A stretch of DNA of 8,011 bases. It comes from Bacillota bacterium. Its GTDB lineage: Bacteria; Bacillota; Bacilli; Alicyclobacillales; SLC66. The stretch spans positions 1 through 8,011 of the forward strand of contig JAJZZT010000082.1 of assembly GCA_021797415.1 (NCBI GenBank). The letters are read 5' to 3'. Under the pieces are notes generated by a model, which was not told the DNA's origin, ran no database searches, and was given only the letters and a program-made list of their open reading frames with translations. The first letter of the stretch is position 1. Each line of letters starts with the position of its first letter. Positions 5,986-8,011 of this stretch are shown in pieces. The position numbers and the translations under genes are program-made.

Positions 5986-7014
5986 GTGCGCGCCTTCTTT
6001 CACCGCACCGCACAGGTGCGGAGTCTCGACGCGGTGTGGGAGGGAGTTTTGCGGGCGCGCGCCAGGCACGGCGCCACGGCGTGCGGATTGTATGTGCTGC
6101 GCGGCGGCCGACTCGCGGGTGAATACTATGCGGGCAGGCCGCGCGGGAATCCGGCCGCGCTTCCGGTTGGTCCGGCGTCGCGCTTCAACGTCTACTCCAT
6201 CCGCAAAACGTACATTGGGTTTGCCGTCGCCTGGGCCGTCATCCACGGGTTTATCGCAGTGGATGACCGGCTTGCGGATTACGTGGAAAGCGTCCCCGCA
6301 CACCTGCTGGCCGGGACCGCCATTCGCCACGTGCTGACGCACACCCATGGATTGGACGGAGCTCCGGGACGCGTGTTCCGGCGCTTTGCTCCGGGGGAAT
6401 CCTGGCACTATACGAACACCGGCGTCAGCCTGCTGTGCGAAGCCGTGCTCGCGGCGACGGGAGAGACGGTCGGCGCGCTGGTGCGGCGCCTGATCCTGGA
6501 ACCGCTTTTGTTTGGCGAGAGCGGTTGGGAAGCGGCGGCGAGCCGGATGCTGGTGCCGGATTCCGGCATTCGCAAACGGGAATTGCCGCTCGTGCTGGAT
6601 GACGACGCGGGTGCGGGGCGTAATCTCTATGTCAGCGCCCGGGAGCTTGCCCGCTTTGGGGGGCTGCATCTCGCCGGCGGATGCGCCGGGCGGCGGGATG
6701 GTGTGGAGCAGGCCGCCTTCGCTCTGGCAACCGTAGACCAGACTCCGGACACACTCCCGAAACGCCTGCCGCGCCACGGTTTTTTCTGGTGGCTGCAAAC
6801 CGGTGGGGGTGAGCGCAGTGAGATTGGCGCGCGCGTGCCAAAAGGGGCGTTTCAGATCGTCGGGATGTCGGGCTGCGTCTGCCTTGTCGTTCCTGCGTTG
6901 GATCTGGTCGCCGTCCGCATGTACAATGGGGTCGAAGCGAACCGTCTGACTTTTGTGCGCGATGTGAAGGATTTTGGCAATACCATCGTGGAATGGGCCG
7001 TCCATACAAAATGA
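5986..7014 (+). CDS. Beta-lactamase-fold serine hydrolase (class C / esterase-like)
   Basis: A 342-residue member of the beta-lactamase/penicillin-binding protein C superfamily, which includes peptidases, esterases and cell-wall enzymes. The nucleophile motif SxxK is S71-I-R-K74, preceded by RFNVY. The second motif YxN is Y142-T-N144 (WHYTNTGVSLL). The usual LLTHTSGL block appears as VLTHTHGL (116-123), with histidine replacing serine. The third motif, normally K/H-T/G-G, is replaced by GMSG (293-296), although the following strand pair (VVPALDLVAVRMYNG) matches the family end. No signal peptide or membrane segment is seen, so it is probably cytoplasmic. The GTG start is chosen because of the perfect AAGGAGG. 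It follows galU by 96 bp with no terminator seen. Substrate is unknown; I do not claim antibiotic hydrolysis. Confidence 0.87.
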   Translation: MRAFFHRTAQVRSLDAVWEGVLRARARHGATACGLYVLRGGRLAGEYYAGRPRGNPAALPVGPASRFNVYSIRKTYIGFAVAWAVIHGFIAVDDRLADYVESVPAHLLAGTAIRHVLTHTHGLDGAPGRVFRRFAPGESWHYTNTGVSLLCEAVLAATGETVGALVRRLILEPLLFGESGWEAAASRMLVPDSGIRKRELPLVLDDDAGAGRNLYVSARELARFGGLHLAGGCAGRRDGVEQAAFALATVDQTPDTLPKRLPRHGFFWWLQTGGGERSEIGARVPKGAFQIVGMSGCVCLVVPALDLVAVRMYNGVEANRLTFVRDVKDFGNTIVEWAVHTK

Positions 7015-7075
7015 TCAGCCAATCGCATTCCGGGAGACAGGAGTCTGCCGCTCATTCTCTAACGGTATTGAAGAG

Positions 7076-7096
7076 GCGCCGATTAAAAGACGGCGC
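7076..7096 (+). repeat. Short GC-rich stem-loop before the phospholipase D-like gene
   Basis: GCGCCG (7076-7081) pairs exactly with CGGCGC (7091-7096) around a 9-base A-rich loop (ATTAAAAGA). No T-run follows, so it is a poor intrinsic terminator. It lies 15 bases before the candidate ATG at 7112 and could affect translation, or be chance in GC-rich DNA. Confidence 0.4.
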
Positions 7097-7111
7097 ACTG
7101 ATTCCGGAAGG

Positions 7112-8011
7112 ATGAGATGGCGCTTGAAGGCTCTCTGGATGTTCTGGGTGCTCGGTCTGTCCCTGTTTGCGGCGGGATGCGGACTCACCGCCGCGGCGCA
7201 GGATCCCGAAGTGCCGCAGTCGGTTGTGATGGGGGACAAGACTCTCTTGTGGGGTCCCGAAATCAAGGCGGAGGCGCTTCGCATGATTGACCGGAGCGTG
7301 CAATTCTGCCACCTGACGATGTATGAACTCAGCGACCGGGATGTGCTGGATGCCCTGGCGGCTGCAGCGCTGCGGGGCGTCGACGTGGAAGTGGTGCTGG
7401 ACGCGACGGAACCGCACTCGCTCGCCACCGCGGCGCCGTTTTTGCAGAGCCGCCATATCAAGGTGCGGCTGCTTCGGATTCCCGGCGGCATTTCGCACGT
7501 CAAATCGCTGGTGACGGAGGATGGGACCGGGATTCACGCCCTGCTCGGGGGGATGAATTTTGGCAGCTATAGCTGGCAAAACCACGATGCTTCCGTCTAT
7601 TTCGCCCATGCAGACGCCGGTTTCGAGGGATTGTTTGAACAGGATTACGCCAGGGCGGGAGGGGATCCTGCGCCCCCGGTGGAGTTTGCGCCGCCGCTTC
7701 TCTACGACGGCCAGATTGAATCCGCCTTGCTCCAGGCGGTCGGCGGCGCCAGACAGTCGGTGGTGATCGAGGCGTTCGCTTTCACGAGCCAGGCGTTGGT
7801 GGACGCCCTGAACGCCGCGCGTGCGCGAGGCGTTCACGTGAGCGTCCTGCTCGATCCGCACGAGCCGTACAACCGCCGGACGGCCAGCGAACTGTCCGCG
7901 GCCGGAGTGCAGGTGGACTATTATTCTCCGTATCAAGGTGAATACCTGCATGCGAAGATCGCTTCGATCGATCATGGCAAAGAGGTGTTTGTCGGCAGCG
8001 CCAATTTCTCG
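7112..8011 (+). CDS. Phospholipase D-like (HKD) lipoprotein, 3' end beyond the window
   Basis: The open frame runs off the right edge, giving 300 residues so far. The N-terminus looks like a lipoprotein signal: basic MRWRLK, a hydrophobic core, then FAAGC with lipid-accepting C23, so it is probably anchored outside the membrane. Two phospholipase D repeats follow. The first has HVK (129-131), E136/D137 and GGMNFG (146-151), with NHD soon after, as in cardiolipin synthases; its spacing is slightly degenerate. The second is HAKIASID (280-287) with GSANFS (295-300), close to consensus. Family members are phosphodiesterases such as cardiolipin synthases, phospholipases or nucleases; which one is not decidable here. 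Start options: ATG 7112 abuts GGAAGG without spacing. TTG 7124 or ATG 7139 (GAAGG eight bases ahead) are better spaced, but ATG 7139 loses the basic residues. Confidence 0.9.
   Translation, partial: MRWRLKALWMFWVLGLSLFAAGCGLTAAAQDPEVPQSVVMGDKTLLWGPEIKAEALRMIDRSVQFCHLTMYELSDRDVLDALAAAALRGVDVEVVLDATEPHSLATAAPFLQSRHIKVRLLRIPGGISHVKSLVTEDGTGIHALLGGMNFGSYSWQNHDASVYFAHADAGFEGLFEQDYARAGGDPAPPVEFAPPLLYDGQIESALLQAVGGARQSVVIEAFAFTSQALVDALNAARARGVHVSVLLDPHEPYNRRTASELSAAGVQVDYYSPYQGEYLHAKIASIDHGKEVFVGSANFS

Noticed and set aside
5956..7005. A 349-residue minus-strand open frame opposite the serine hydrolase
   Set aside because: The + strand product has SxxK and YxN motifs and a perfect ribosome-binding site. 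The antisense translation is rich in H, R, P and Q with no domain.
7052..7975. A 307-residue minus-strand open frame opposite the phospholipase D-like gene
   Set aside because: The + strand frame is open to the window edge and carries two HKD repeats and a lipoprotein signal. The antisense frame shows no recognisable motif.
1..8011. CRISPR array, tRNA or rRNA gene
   Set aside because: No regularly spaced direct repeats, cloverleaf or rRNA-like sequence was seen on reading both strands.

Overview
The window is GC-rich and carries eight genes, all on the + strand, closely packed and mostly preceded by strong purine-rich Shine-Dalgarno sequences (AAGGGGG, GGAGG, AAGGAGG). The IspH and GalU proteins have Bacillus-type motifs, such as [14 protein letters not shown] in IspH. 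I infer a GC-rich member of the Bacillota (Firmicutes), perhaps near the Alicyclobacillus group. No rRNA or other taxonomic marker is present to fix this.

Layout. Positions 1-336 hold no gene. Most of this stretch (8-216) looks like a small non-coding element bounded by imperfect 26-bp terminal inverted repeats and containing two internal hairpins, one with a perfect 15-bp stem. It is followed by a leader with a short AT-rich palindrome. Next comes a two-component system: an OmpR-type response regulator (337-1098) overlapping by 17 bp a membrane histidine kinase (1082-2647). After 18 bp comes ispH (2666-3640), the last enzyme of the MEP isoprenoid pathway, and 27 bp later a monofunctional proline dehydrogenase (3668-4585). 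After a short AT-rich gap come a MazG-like nucleotide pyrophosphohydrolase (4654-4986) and, 9 bp later, galU, UTP-glucose-1-phosphate uridylyltransferase (4996-5889). The last two genes encode a beta-lactamase-fold serine hydrolase (5986-7014) and a phospholipase D-like lipoprotein (7112 to the end, incomplete).

How the genes fit together. The kinase and regulator form one signalling pair. Their spacing to ispH and proline dehydrogenase suggests a common transcript, although no functional link is proven. The enzymes are housekeeping functions: isoprenoid precursors, proline oxidation, nucleotide clean-up and UDP-glucose supply for the envelope. The last two genes may act on envelope or lipid substrates, which is inference. 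I saw no convincing intrinsic terminator (stem plus T-run) between any two genes.

The points most worth a second look are the inverted-repeat element at the left edge, a roughly 30-residue insertion inside the kinase's dimerisation/phosphotransfer hairpin, the altered third active-site motif of the serine hydrolase, and the coupling of a two-component system to ispH. I found no clear evidence of a wholly new multi-gene system.
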